A DNA stretch of 64,000 nt from Tragulus kanchil (GCA_022376925.1 JAIOJX010000001.1:2761501-2825500); one strand, 5' to 3'; shown: positions 33,471 through 44,955, numbered from the stretch's first letter. Numbers and translations: made by a program. The notes: generated by a model not told the origin, from the letters alone.

Positions 33471-33671
33471 TAAAATGCCACTTCTTTAGTTAAAAGGTAG
33501 AATTTGATCTGCTCTTGGACAGCCTTAAAGCTTCTCATTTACTCAACCAATAGTTTTGATTGCGTATATGCCAGGCATTATGTAGGGAGCAGGAGAGGAA
33601 GGAATGCACTAAATAGAAAAAGGATCTTGCTCTTATGGAATTTCTAATCCAGCAGGAGAAAATAGAGACCT

Positions 33672-33832
33672 GAGTTCAGTCTCTAGGCTGGGAAGCTACC
33701 CTGCAGGAGGGCATAGCCACCTACTTCAGTCTTCTTATCTGGAGAATCCCATGGACAGTGGAGCGTGGTGGGCTATGGTCCACAGACTCGCAAAGAGTTG
33801 GACATGACTGAAGTGACTTAGCATACATGTAC
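33672..33832 (+). mobile_element. 5'-truncated Bov-tA SINE
   Basis: It begins inside the B-box region ('gagttcagtctctaggctggg') and runs through 'ctgcaggagggcatagcc' to 'gagttggacatgactgaag'. The tRNA head is absent. Confidence 0.85.
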
Positions 33833-33877
33833 AGGAGAAGACAGACTGTATGATATTGCATAAATAAAATCATTGAA

Positions 33878-34211
33878 GGGGCTTCCCCTGGTGGTCCAGT
33901 GGGTAAGGACACCGCCTTGCAGTGCAAGGGGCGGCGGTTCGAGCCCTGGCCTGGGAAGATCCCACGTGCCGCGGAGCGGCTGGACTGATGTGTCCAATCA
34001 CCAAGCCGGAGCTCTGGAGCGCATGCGCCCAGAGCCGGCGCTCTGCAGGGACAGACGCCACTGCGATGGGAGGCCCACAGGAGCCAAGGAACAAAGACGG
34101 ATGAAAATAAAGAAATGAAAGACCAATAGAAGTGGCCCGCCCGCTCCCCTCTCTCCCCAACCCGACCCCCGCCCCAAAATAAATAAATAAATAAACCTTT
34201 AAAAAAAATAA
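33878..34211 (+). mobile_element. Young CHR-like tRNA-Glu SINE (copy B) with 16-bp target duplication
   Basis: Head gggcttcccctggtgg, A box TGGTCCAGTGG at about 33890, B box GGTTCGAGCCC near 33936 (one change from copy A), then the same body, a C-rich module and a tail of AAAT repeats. The flanks AAATAAAATCATTGAA at 33862-33877 and 34212-34227 are identical. I count about a dozen differences from copy A over some 335 bp. Complete and little decayed. Confidence 0.92.
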
Positions 34212-34229
34212 AAATAAAATCATTGAAAA

Positions 34230-34842
34230 TTATGAGAAGTAATAGGATCTGAAATCCACCATGCTGTGCTGGGGGAACAGAGGACGCCTGATTAGACGGG
34301 ACAGCTCAGGATGGCCTTTCTCAGGAAATGGCACGGTAGGAGCTTAGAGCAGGAACACAGAGATCTCAGTAGAGGGCAGAGCTGCAGCAGGAGGAGTAAA
34401 AGCAGAACCCAGGAGAGCAATTTAAAGGGCCCTGCAGTACACTGGAGAACCTGGCAATCACACTTTAGCCAATTGATTAAACTTAGCATCACAATATAAA
34501 AAATCATGTGTTCCCTGTTGTGATGCATTAAAAAGGATATGAAATTGATTATGTGGTGTTTCTTGCCAAAGTCCCATAAACCAAGGATAATTATGAAAAA
34601 AACATTAGACAAACTCAAACTGAGAAACCTTCTACAAAATAGCTGGTATTTTTATTTCTTCAAAAATGTCAATATCATGAAAACCAAAGAAAATTTGGCA
34701 AATATTCCATGTTAAAGGAGAATAAAGACATATGACAAGTAAATGTGATATATGATACTAGATTGGATCCTATACTTGGAAAAATAACTACAAAGGACAG
34801 TATTGGGACAACTGGTAGAATTTGAATATGGACTATATGTTG
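34230..34842. other. Single-copy sequence, nothing recognised
   Basis: Short open frames on both strands have no recognisable features. Confidence 0.4.
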
Positions 34843-34853
34843 GATAATAGTAT

Positions 34854-34924
34854 TTTTTTTTCACGTTCTCTAGCTGTTTTACTTGGGCTTAGTTGTCCAT
34901 GGCATGTGGGATCTTAGTTCTCTC
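34854..34924 (-). mobile_element. CHR-type SINE tail fragment with likely target duplication
   Basis: A T-run followed by 'ttacttgggcttagttgtcc' and 'ggcatgtgggatcttagttc', the tail half of a CHR-2 SINE. 'gataatagtat' occurs just before (34843-34853) and just after (34926-34936). The part from 34900 on recurs at 35986 through duplication 11. Confidence 0.65.
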
Positions 34925-34966
34925 AGATAATAGTATGATAAATTTGTTGCTTTTGATAGTTGTATG

Positions 34967-35184
34967 TGCGTGTGTGCACGTGCTCAATCCTGTCTGACTC
35001 TGTGACCCCCTGGACTGTAGCCCACAGGGCTCCTCTGTCCACTGAGTTTCCCAGGCAGGAGACTGGAGTGGGTCGCCGTTTCCTACTCCAGGGGATCTTC
35101 CTGACCTAAGGATTGAACCTACATCTCTTACATCTCCTGCATCGGCAGGCAGATTCTTTACCACTAGCGCCACCTGGGAAGCCC
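34967..35184 (-). mobile_element. Bov-tA type SINE (duplicate at 36053-36270)
   Basis: 'cacgtgctcaatcctgtctgac', 'ggagactggagtgggtcgccg' and the antisense head 'gcgccacctgggaagccc' are present. It is full length and sits next to the CHR fragment. Confidence 0.92.
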
Positions 35185-35609
35185 AGTAAGTTGTAATAAA
35201 AGAGTATGATATTGTTTTTAGAAAGTATGCAATGAAATATTTACACACATAGAGGTACCATGTGGCAAATGTTAACAACTGATGATTCTTGATAAACAGA
35301 ATATTCTCTTTTTGGAAGTTATTGAAAATTTTAAGTTATTTCAAAGTAAAAAAGTAAAAACAGAGAAAACAGTTAAAAGAAGGTGGAGTAGGGAGGTTGT
35401 GCCAGGGCAGTTTGTGATGGTGACGTGACGACAGCGTGAGAGTGGAACGAGGGGAGGCTGAATCAAGCCCATTGGGGGCATCATTTAAAAGTAAAATCGG
35501 CAAAACTGGTTGATGGTGTAGATACCATAGATAATACAGAAAGGACTGAGTAGTTGACATTGAAAGAGGCAGTGATGGCATAGAGTTCAAATTTCTGAAG
35601 CCATTTCTA

Positions 35610-35745
35610 TTACCTTGGACAAGTAACTGAACCTCTAAGACTCAGTTTCTAGTGCATAAACTGGGGACAATGCTGTGTATCTCATGAGGGTGTGAAAAGA
35701 CTAACATTACACTGGCAAAACATTTATATGTTAATATTCATTGAG
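35610..35745 (+). mobile_element. MIR SINE (duplicate at 36696-36831)
   Basis: 'ccttggacaagtaactgaacc', 'actcagtttctagtgcataaac' and 'tatctcatgagggtgtg' follow the MIR order. Confidence 0.75.
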
Positions 35746-35799
35746 TCTGCAAGGAAAAGCTTTCAACATTTTGCCATTAAGTGTGATACTTACTATAAA

Positions 35800-37340
35800 T
35801 TTTTAGTTGATATATTTTGCCAGATTAAAGAAGTTTCTTTCCGTTTCCAGTTTGCTAATGGTTTTAATTAGAAGTGGATATTGCGTGAAAAGCATTTGTT
35901 AAAATTCACCAGTTGAAATGATAATGGGAATTTTCTCTTTAATATTATTTTGAATTATACTGAAATTTAAATTGCATTTTAAAAATGGCATGTGGGATCT
36001 TAGTTCTCTCAGATAATAGTATGATAAATTTGTTGCTTTTGATAGTTGTATGTGCGTGTGTGCACGTGCTCAATCCTGTCTGACTCTGTGACCCCCTGGA
36101 CTGTAGCCCACAGGGCTCCTCTGTCCACTGAGTTTCCCAGGCAGGAGACTGGAGTGGGTCGCCGTTTCCTACTCCAGGGGATCTTCCTGACCTAAGGATT
36201 GAACCTACATCTCTTACATCTCCTGCATCGGCAGGCAGATTCTTTACCACTAGCGCCACCTGGGAAGCCCAGTAAGTTGTAATAAAAGAGTATGATATTG
36301 TTTTTAGAAAGTATGCAATGAAATATTTACACACATAGAGGTACCATGTGGCAAATGTTAACAACTGATGATTCTTGATAAACAGAATATTCTCTTTTTG
36401 GAAGTTATTGAAAATTTTAAGTTATTTCAAAGTAAAAAAGTAAAAACAGAGAAAACAGTTAAAAGAAGGTGGAGTAGGGAGGTTGTGCCAGGGCAGTTTG
36501 TGATGGTGACGTGACGACAGCGTGAGAGTGGAACGAGGGGAGGCTGAATCAAGCCCATTGGGGGCATCATTTAAAAGTAAAATCGGCAAAACTGGTTGAT
36601 GGTGTAGATACCATAGATAATACAGAAAGGACTGAGTAGTTGACATTGAAAGAGGCAGTGATGGCATAGAGTTCAAATTTCTGAAGCCATTTCTATTACC
36701 TTGGACAAGTAACTGAACCTCTAAGACTCAGTTTCTAGTGCATAAACTGGGGACAATGCTGTGTATCTCATGAGGGTGTGAAAAGACTAACATTACACTG
36801 GCAAAACATTTATATGTTAATATTCATTGAGTCTGCAAGGAAAAGCTTTCAACATTTTGCCATTAAGTGTGATACTTACTATAAATTTTTAGTTGATATA
36901 TTTTGCCAGATTAAAGAAGTTTCTTTCCGTTTCCAGTTTGCTAATGGTTTTAATTAGAAGTGGATATTGCGTGAAAAGCATTTGTTAAAATTCACCAGTT
37001 GAAATGATAATGGGAATTTTCTCTTTAATATTATTTTGAATTATACTGATTTTTCAAATATTAAAACTTGCATTCTTGAAATGAATCCAACTTAGTTATG
37101 ACATATTTTTCATATTTTTTTCACATACTGTTGGATTTAGTTAAGTGATTTTTAAAACAATCTTTTGCATCGATGTTCATTAGAGTTATTGGCTTGTAAA
37201 GCCTTTTTGTCTTCTGATCAAGTTTTGTTGTGAAGGAAATTCTGATCTCAGAATACGATTGCTTGTATAAGGTTGGTGTTATATCCTTGTTTAGTGTTTG
37301 GTAAAAAGTGATAGTGAAGTCATCAAGCCTTACTTTTTTT
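35800..37340 (-). mobile_element. Old LINE-1 ORF2 fragment, partly duplicated
   Basis: The clearest part is 37050-37340: 'cttgcattcttgaaatgaatcc', 'tgcatcgatgttcattagag' and 'ttgtcttctgatcaagttttg' match the region of L1 ORF2 upstream of the RT active site in antisense. The preceding part is more decayed. Confidence 0.65.
36053..36270 (-). mobile_element. Bov-tA type SINE, duplicate of 34967-35184
   Basis: Same sequence and flanks 1086 bp downstream, so it is part of tandem duplication 11. Confidence 0.92.
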
Positions 37341-39120
37341 AATTGATTTTTTTGAAGTATAGTTGATTTATAATGCTGTGTTAGTTTTAGGTATACAGCA
37401 GAGTGATTCAGTTACATATCAGTATGTCTCTATCATCTATCTATATCTCAGATTCTTTTCCCATATGGATTATTATGAAATGTTGAGTACAGTTTCCCTC
37501 TGCTCTACAGTAGGTCCTTACTGGTCATCTATTTCATACACAGTAGTGTGTCTATGTCAGTCCCAATTCATCCATCCCCCCCACCCTTCCCATTTGGTGG
37601 CCATAAGTTTGTATTATGTTTGTGAGTCTGTTTCTGTTTTGAAAATAACTTCATTTGTATTACTTTTCTTAGATTCCACATATAAGTGATATCTTTGATA
37701 TTTATATGACATTTATCATTATCCGTCTCTGACTTATTTCATTTGATAGTCTCTAGGCCTATCTATGTTGCTGCAAATGACATTATTTCATTCTTTTTTA
37801 TGGCTGAGTAATATTCCATTGTGCATATGTATGTGTGTGTATGTCACACACACACACACATCATGACTTCTTTATCCATTCCTCTGTTGATGCAATTTTG
37901 GGTTGTTTTCTTGTCTTGGCTATTGTAAGTAGTGCTGCAGTGAGCACTGGGGTATGTGTGTCTTTTTTCAAATTATCATTTTCTCCAGATGTATGCCTGG
38001 GTGAGATTGCAGGATTGTACGTGCCCGCTTAATTTTTTGAACATATTTTTCCCACATTTAGAAGTGGATATTGCGTGAAAAGCATTTGTTAAAATTCACC
38101 AGTTGAAATGATAATGGGAATTTTCTCTTTAATATTATTTTGAATTATACTGATTTTTCAAATATTAAAACTTGCATTCTTGAAATGAATCCAACTTAGT
38201 TATGACATATTTTTCATATTTTTTTCACATACTGTTGGATTTAGTTAAGTGATTTTTAAAACAATCTTTTGCATCGATGTTCATTAGAGTTATTGGCTTG
38301 TAAAGCCTTTTTGTCTTCTGATCAAGTTTTGTTGTGAAGGAAATTCTGATCTCAGAATACGATTGCTTGTATAAGGTTGGTGTTATATCCTTGTTTAGTG
38401 TTTGGTAAAAAGTGATAGTGAAGTCATCAAGCCTTACTTTTTTTAATTGATTTTTTTGAAGTATAGTTGATTTATAATGCTGTGTTAGTTTTAGGTATAC
38501 AGCAGAGTGATTCAGTTACATATCAGTATGTCTCTATCATCTATCTATATCTCAGATTCTTTTCCCATATGGATTATTATGAAATGTTGAGTACAGTTTC
38601 CCTCTGCTCTACAGTAGGTCCTTACTGGTCATCTATTTCATACACAGTAGTGTGTCTATGTCAGTCCCAATTCATCCATCCCCCCCACCCTTCCCATTTG
38701 GTGGCCATAAGTTTGTATTATGTTTGTGAGTCTGTTTCTGTTTTGAAAATAACTTCATTTGTATTACTTTTCTTAGATTCCACATATAAGTGATATCTTT
38801 GATATTTATATGACATTTATCATTATCCGTCTCTGACTTATTTCATTTGATAGTCTCTAGGCCTATCTATGTTGCTGCAAATGACATTATTTCATTCTTT
38901 TTTATGGCTGAGTAATATTCCATTGTGCATATGTATGTGTGTGTATGTCACACACACACACACATCATGACTTCTTTATCCATTCCTCTGTTGATGCAAT
39001 TTTGGGTTGTTTTCTTGTCTTGGCTATTGTAAGTAGTGCTGCAGTGAGCACTGGGGTATGTGTGTCTTTTTTCAAATTATCATTTTCTCCAGATGTATGC
39101 CTGGAGTGAGATTGCAGGAT
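36955..39120. repeat. Direct tandem duplication 12 (unit 1104 bp)
   Basis: Copy 1 is 36955-38058 and copy 2 is 38059-39120. It overlaps duplication 11, so 'gaagtggatattgcgtg' occurs at 35871, 36957 and 38061. The end of copy 1 (38005-38058) is scrambled, while copy 2 keeps the L1 reading. Confidence 0.95.
37826..37861. repeat. TG/CA dinucleotide run (duplicate at 38930-38965)
   Basis: 'tatgtgtgtgtatg' is followed by 'tcacacacacacacaca', a short inverted TG/CA run inside the L1 3' UTR. Confidence 0.85.
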
Positions 39121-39387
39121 TGTACGGCAGCTTTATTTTTAGTTTTTTTTTTGTGGAACTTCCATTCTGTTCTCCATAGTGGCCGCATCAATTTACATTC
39201 CCACCAACAGTGTAGGAGGGTTCCCTTAACTCTGCACCCTCTAGAGTCTTTTTGTTTGTAGAGCTTTCAATGATGGTCATTCTGACTGGTTTGAGTTGAT
39301 ACCTCATGGCAGTTTTTATTTTCATTTCTCTCATAATTAGTGATATTGAGCATATTTTCATGTGCCTTTTGGTCTTCTGCACAGTTT

Positions 39388-39718
39388 TTAAAATCTTATT
39401 TATTCATTCACTTACTGCTGCCACAGGCTCTTCTCTAGTTGCATGGAGTAGGGTCCACTATCCAGTTGAGGTGAGCAGGCTTCTTGTGGCGGTGACTTCT
39501 CTCATTGTGGAACTCGGGCTCTAGGGCACACGGGCTTCTGTGGTTGTGGCCCATGGGCTCCATAGGTGTGGCTCTGAGGCTCTAGAGCACAGGCTCAACA
39601 GTTGTGGCTCACGGGCTTAGTTGCTTCGCAGCATGTGGGATCTTCCCGGATCAGGGATCAAACTCTCGTCTCCTGCATTGGCAGGTGAGCTCTTCACCAC
39701 TGAGCCACCAGGGAAGGA
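39388..39718 (-). mobile_element. CHR-1 type tRNA-Glu SINE
   Basis: Repeated 'gggcttctgtggttgtggcc'-type units lead to 'gcagcatgtgggatcttccc' and the antisense head 'ccactgagccaccaggg'. The length of about 330 bp fits CHR-1. The L1 text 'cttctgc..a.ttttt' occurs on both sides (about 39374 and 39719), a probable diverged target duplication. Confidence 0.85.
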
Positions 39719-40555
39719 CTTCTGCCCATTTTTTGATTGAGTTGTTTGTTTTTTTGTTTCTGAGTTTTATGAGTTGTTATTTTTTGGAGATTAATCCCCT
39801 GTTGGTCACATCATTTTCAATTTTTTTCTCCCATTCAGTAGGTTGTTTTCATTTGCTGTGCAAAATTTTTCAAGTTTAATTAGGTCACATTTGTTTATTT
39901 TTGGTTTTATTTGTATTACTCTAGAATGTGGATCCAAAATGATCTTGCTGAATTTTTGTCAGAATGGTCTGCCTACATTTTCTTGTAAGAGTTTTATAGT
40001 GTCTGGTCTTACATTTAGGTCTTTAATCCATTGTGAGTTTGTTTTTGCATATGGTGTTACAGAATGTTCTAATTTCATTCTTTTACATGAGCTGTCGAAT
40101 TTTCCCAGTACAGTTTATTGAAGAGGCTTTCTTTTCTTCATGGTATACGTTTGCCTCCATTGTATAACTTTCTAATTTTTTGAAAAATTGAGATATAATT
40201 AACACATAATTGAAAGTATATGATGGAATGGTTTTATGCATGTATATATTATGAAATGTCTGCCAATGTAATAATAGTTAACATATCCTTCTCCACACAA
40301 AGTTTCCATTTTGTTGGTGGTGGTGTGACGGCGAGAACATTAAAGCTGTCCTTTCGTAGCAACCTTCACGTGGACATTACAGTATTGTTAACTAGCATCA
40401 CCATGCTGTACCTTAGATCCCAAAGCTTATTACAACTGAAACTTTGTCCCCTTCTACAAACATCTCTTCAGTTCCCTTTCCCCTTCTTTTAGTTCCAGCC
40501 AAGCACCATTTTGCTCTCCATTAGTGCAGTGACTTGGATTATACATATGAATCAG

Positions 40556-40742
40556 GCTGTGTGTGTGTGCTCTGCCACGTCAGCCTCTTCAGTGACCCTG
40601 TAGACTGTAACCCACCAGGCTCCTCTGTCCACGGGCAAGAATACTGGAGGGGCTGGCATTTCCTCCTCCAGAGGATCTTCCCGACTGAGGGATCGAATCC
40701 TCATCTCCTGCATTTTCAGATGGTTTCTTTACTACTGAGCCA
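40556..40742 (-). mobile_element. Bov-tA type SINE (duplicate at 41678-41864)
   Basis: 'tgctctgccacgtcagcctc', 'gaatactggaggggctggc' and 'ggatcgaatcctcatctcctgc' are present. It is somewhat shortened and diverged. Confidence 0.88.
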
Positions 40743-41677
40743 AATGAAGTCATCCATAAATCATATCATATACCATTTATCTTTCTCATCTTCTTTTACT
40801 TAGCATAATGTTCTCAAGGTCCACTCATGTTGTCACAAATGACAGTGTTCCTTCATTCTTTTGGCTGAATAACATTCCATTTTACAGGTATACTATATAT
40901 ATACCCATTCATCTGTCAATGGAAACTCTGCTAGTTTCCATGTCTTGACTATTGTGACCAATGCTGCAAATGAACACAGAAGTGCAGGTATCTTGAGTAA
41001 TTGCAGTGCCATTGGATGCATGCAGAAGTGGGTGCATCTTGTAGTTACTCTAAAATTTCAATGATCTTGCTGAATTTTTGTCAGAATGGTCTGCCTACAT
41101 TTTCTTGTAAGAGTTTTATAGTGTCTGGTCTTACATTTAGGTCTTTAATCCATTGTGAGTTTGTTTTTGCATATGGTGTTACAGAATGTTCTAATTTCAT
41201 TCTTTTACATGAGCTGTCGAATTTTCCCAGTACAGTTTATTGAAGAGGCTTTCTTTTCTTCATGGTATACGTTTGCCTCCATTGTATAACTTTCTAATTT
41301 TTTGAAAAATTGAGATATAATTAACACATAATTGAAAGTATATGATGGAATGGTTTTATGCATGTATATATTATGAAATGTCTGCCAATGTAATAATAGT
41401 TAACATATCCTTCTCCACACAAAGTTTCCATTTTGTTGGTGGTGGTGTGACGGCGAGAACATTAAAGCTGTCCTTTCGTAGCAACCTTCACGTGGACATT
41501 ACAGTATTGTTAACTAGCATCACCATGCTGTACCTTAGATCCCAAAGCTTATTACAACTGAAACTTTGTCCCCTTCTACAAACATCTCTTCAGTTCCCTT
41601 TCCCCTTCTTTTAGTTCCAGCCAAGCACCATTTTGCTCTCCATTAGTGCAGTGACTTGGATTATACATATGAATCAG

Positions 41678-41864
41678 GCTGTGTGTGTGTGCTCTGCCAC
41701 GTCAGCCTCTTCAGTGACCCTGTAGACTGTAACCCACCAGGCTCCTCTGTCCACGGGCAAGAATACTGGAGGGGCTGGCATTTCCTCCTCCAGAGGATCT
41801 TCCCGACTGAGGGATCGAATCCTCATCTCCTGCATTTTCAGATGGTTTCTTTACTACTGAGCCA
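41678..41864 (-). mobile_element. Bov-tA type SINE, duplicate of 40556-40742
   Basis: Same sequence and flanks 1122 bp downstream, so it is part of tandem duplication 13. Confidence 0.88.
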
Positions 41865-42590
41865 AATGAAGTCATCCATAAATCATATCATATACCATTT
41901 ATCTTTCTCATCTTCTTTTACTTAGCATAATGTTCTCAAGGTCCACTCATGTTGTCACAAATGACAGTGTTCCTTCATTCTTTTGGCTGAATAACATTCC
42001 ATTTTACAGGTATACTATATATATACCCATTCATCTGTCAATGGAAACTCTGCTAGTTTCCATGTCTTGACTATTGTGACCAATGCTGCAAATGAACACA
42101 GAAGTGCAGGTATCTGTTGGAGAGTAATTGCAGTGCCATTGGATGCATGCAGAAGTGTGAGGGATGGATCATCTTGTAGTTCTATTTTTAATTTTTTGAG
42201 GAACCGTCATACTGTCTTCCATAGTGGCAGAACAATTTACACTCCCATCCACAGTGCACAAAGGTTCACTTAGCTCCATGTCCATGCCAACATTTGTCTC
42301 TCTTGTTTTTCTGATGCTATCCTAACAGATATGAGGTGATATCTTCTTGTGATTTTGGTATGCATTTCCTTAATGATTATTGATGCTGGGCATTTTTTCA
42401 TGTACATTTTAGCTATTTGTGTATCCTCTATGGAGAAATGTCTATACAAGTCCTCTGCCCATTTTTAATTGGATTTTTTTTTTTTTTTTTTTTGCTGTTG
42501 AGCTGTATACGTTCTTTATATATTTTAGACATTAACTCTATGGCAGATATACAATTTATAAATGTTTTCTCTCATTCTTCAGTTTGCCTT

Positions 42591-42867
42591 ATTTATTTAT
42601 TTATTTAGGCCACTTCTATTGGTCTTTCATTTCTCTATTTTCATCCATCTTTGTTCTTTGGCACGTGTGAGCCTCCCATCTCAGTGGCCTCTCTTGTTGC
42701 AGAGCACTGGCTCTGGGCGCATGCGCCCCAGAGCTCCCGCTCGGTAGTTGGACACATCGGTCCAGCCGCTCCACGGCACGTGGGATCCTCCCAGGCCAGG
42801 AATGGAACCGATGCCCCTTGCACTGCAAGGTGACGTTCTTACCCATTGGACCACCAGGGAAACCCTG
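42591..42867 (-). mobile_element. Young CHR-like tRNA-Glu SINE (copy C) with 11-bp target duplication
   Basis: Same body and head as copies A and B (antisense head 'ccattggaccaccaggg'), with AAAT-type tail repeats at 42591-42606. It lacks the GC-rich module of about 40 bp that copies A and B carry between tail and body, so it is about 277 bp. The flanks CAGTTTGCCTT at 42580-42590 and 42868-42878 are identical. It is more diverged from A and B than they are from each other. Confidence 0.88.
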
Positions 42868-43195
42868 CAGTTTGCCTTTTTATTTTGTTGAATATAGTTT
42901 TTCATGTGCAGAAGCTTTCTAGTTTGTTGGAACCCCATTTTTTCATTTTTGCTTTTGTTGCTTTGTGCTTTTGGTGACATTTCAAAAAAGTCATTCCCAA
43001 GACCAGTGCCAATGAGGTTTTTCCCTATATTTTTTCCCCTAGGAGTTTATCAGTTTCAGGCCTTATGTTTAAATCCTCAATCCATTTTGAGTTAATTTTT
43101 GTAAGTGGTGTAAGATAGTGACTCAGTTTTTCTGCATGTGACTGACTTTTGTGGGGAGACTGAGCCTGGGGTTTTCTACTTTGCCACGTTGATGA
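42868..43195 (-). mobile_element. LINE-1 ORF2 fragment, continuation
   Basis: It continues the L1 interrupted by the SINE: 'tttgttggaaccccattttttc', 'gtcattcccaagaccagtgcc' and 'ctcaatccattttgagttaatttttg' in antisense. Confidence 0.75.
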
Positions 43196-44111
43196 CATCC
43201 TTAAAAGGGTTTTAAGTTACAGGTTCAGTTTCTTTAATATTGTGTACTGTTCTGATTTTCTGTTTTGACTTGAATCCATTTTCGTAAGTTGTACCTTACT
43301 AGAAATTTGTAACATTCAATTATATTTTCAAATTAATGACATAAATTTTTTGTCGTATCTTATTGATATTTTCAACATCTCCTGTAGCTTATACCTTTTC
43401 TAACTTTCACATGCTATTTGTGCTTTGTTTTGTTTTTCTCCCTTGGCCTCTCTAAAGGTTTATCAAGTTTGGTATTTTTTCAGAGAAATGATGTTTGGTT
43501 TTGTTGATCCTTTGGATTTTATATTATTTTCTGTTTCATTTATTTCTGGACTTTCTAATTTAATTCCTTCTTTTTCCTTTGGATTTAATTTACTTTTCTT
43601 GTTTTGGCTTGATGAGATGATGCTTAGGACAGTGATTTTCAACTTTCCTTCTTTGTTAATATATACTTTACGGGGTTTTGTATGTATTATTTTCAATATT
43701 ATTCAGTTTAAAATATTATCTAATTTTTAATGTGATTTTTCTGATAGAACCAGGATTATTTCAAAGTGTATTTCTATCCCCACCACTACCCATTTTTAAC
43801 AGCTTTATTGAAGCTAAATTGATATATAATAAACTACACATGCACAATTTGGTATGTTTCAACATACTTATATATCCATGATGAAGATAATAAACAATAA
43901 TCAATACAATGAACATATTATATTATCCAAAGTTTTCTCCTATAATCTCTTTCCTCCAGAACCTAAAATTAAGTGTATTTCTTAATTTTCCAATGATAGA
44001 GACTTTCTAATTGTCATTTAGTTATTTACTTCTTGCTTAATTCACTATGATAAGAGAAATACTCTAGAATTTTCAGCTCTTTTAAATTTGTTGAGAGTTG
44101 CTTCTTGGCCA
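43196..44111 (-). mobile_element. Further old LINE-1 fragments
   Basis: 43370-43790 is antisense L1 ORF2 upstream of the RT ('atttatttctggactttctaattt'). 43795-43960 is another L1 3' UTR start ('cagctttattgaagctaaattg'). 43196-43370 is unclear. Confidence 0.6.
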
Positions 44112-44291
44112 CAGAGGTCAGGAGATTGCGGTTCGTATGCCAAATCTTGCTTATTAGACTATTTTGTATGACCCTCAATCTAAAAATGATTTTTACATAT
44201 TTAAAAGGCAGTTAAAAAGAAAAATAATTGATGGTGATGTCAGGAGCTTCACAAAGCCTAAAGCCTTTTACAAAAAGTTTGCTGACCTCTG
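44112..44291. mobile_element. Short hAT-like DNA transposon (non-autonomous)
   Basis: The left end reads CAGAGGTCAGGAGATTG. The right end, read in reverse complement, is CAGAGGTCAGCAAACTTTTT, so the element has terminal inverted repeats of at least 10 bp. Internal 'tgccaaatcttgc' and 'aaagcctaaagccttttac' fit the old mammalian hAT/Charlie-type elements. It is about 180 bp, with no coding capacity and no clear 8-bp target duplication. Confidence 0.7.
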
Positions 44292-44955
44292 GCCTAAAAT
44301 ATGTTCAATGTATGCCAATATTCTGTATGTTTATGAAAAGAATATATTCTGCAGTTGTTTTGTATAGTGTTCCACGTGTGTCAGCTAGGTTCAGTTTGTG
44401 AATGTTACTTGGATGTGGTGTATGCGCACTGACTTATTTCACTTTTCATTCCAGCGGTTCCTAAGAAAGATGTATTAAAATATTTCAGAGTGATCTTATA
44501 TGTGTCTGTTTCTCATTGTAGTTTTGTGTAGTTTTCTTCATCTATGATCTTACCTTATATCTTTTGATGCAATATTAGTTCCATACAGATTTAGAATTGT
44601 TATATCTTTCTGGTGAATAGAGCCTCTTATCATTCCGAAGTGTCTCTTTTTATTGCTGGTAATGATTTTTGTCTTAATACTTTGCCTGATATTGATACGC
44701 CAGTTTTCTTTTGATTAATTTTGTTTGGTGTATCTTTTTCCATTCTTTTCCTTTCAACCTGGATGCATCGTTGTATTTAAATCTGTATCTTGTATATAAC
44801 ATATAGTTTTTGTATATTCTGTATAATATCTACCTTTAATCAGAACATTTAATCAGTTTATATTTAAAATATTATTAGTGTTATCTGATTATAAATACAC
44901 ATTATTATAAAATGTCTTGCATTTGTTCTGATTTTTGAAGAGTTTACTAGAAAAC
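44292..44955 (-). mobile_element. Old LINE-1 ORF2 fragment (duplicated from 44420)
   Basis: Antisense ORF2: 'gagtgatcttatatgtgtctg', 'aatactttgcctgatattgatacgcc' and 'ttcaacctggatgcatcgttg'. Old. Confidence 0.65.

Larger units (their letters stand above)
34900..37050. repeat. Direct tandem duplication 11 (unit 1086 bp)
   Basis: Copy 1 is 34900-35985 and copy 2 is 35986-37050. Copy 2 starts inside the CHR fragment without its T-run. Copy 1 ends in a scrambled stretch at 35960-35985. Confidence 0.95.
37340..40160 (-). mobile_element. Artiodactyl LINE-1 3' half, duplicated and SINE-interrupted
   Basis: The 3' UTR in antisense starts at about 37340 ('gaagtatagttgatttataatgctg', 'aggtatacagcagagtgattcag'). 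The ORF2 C-terminal region follows at 39150-39385 and further ORF2 at 39720-40150 ('tctggtcttacatttagg'). A CHR-1 SINE interrupts it at 39388-39715. Confidence 0.8.
39939..42185. repeat. Direct tandem duplication 13 (unit 1122 bp)
   Basis: Copy 1 is 39939-41060 and copy 2 is 41061-42185. Near its end copy 1 has small deletions and a scrambled tail (40993-41060) where copy 2 reads normally. Confidence 0.95.
40161..42590 (-). mobile_element. LINE-1 (L1M type) 3' region, duplicated
   Basis: Antisense L1 3' UTR ('gagatataattaacacataattg', 'taactagcatcaccatgctgtacc'), then the target-site-like 'ttccttcattcttttggctgaat' and ORF2 end (42170-42560). It is interrupted by a Bov-tA SINE. Confidence 0.75.
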
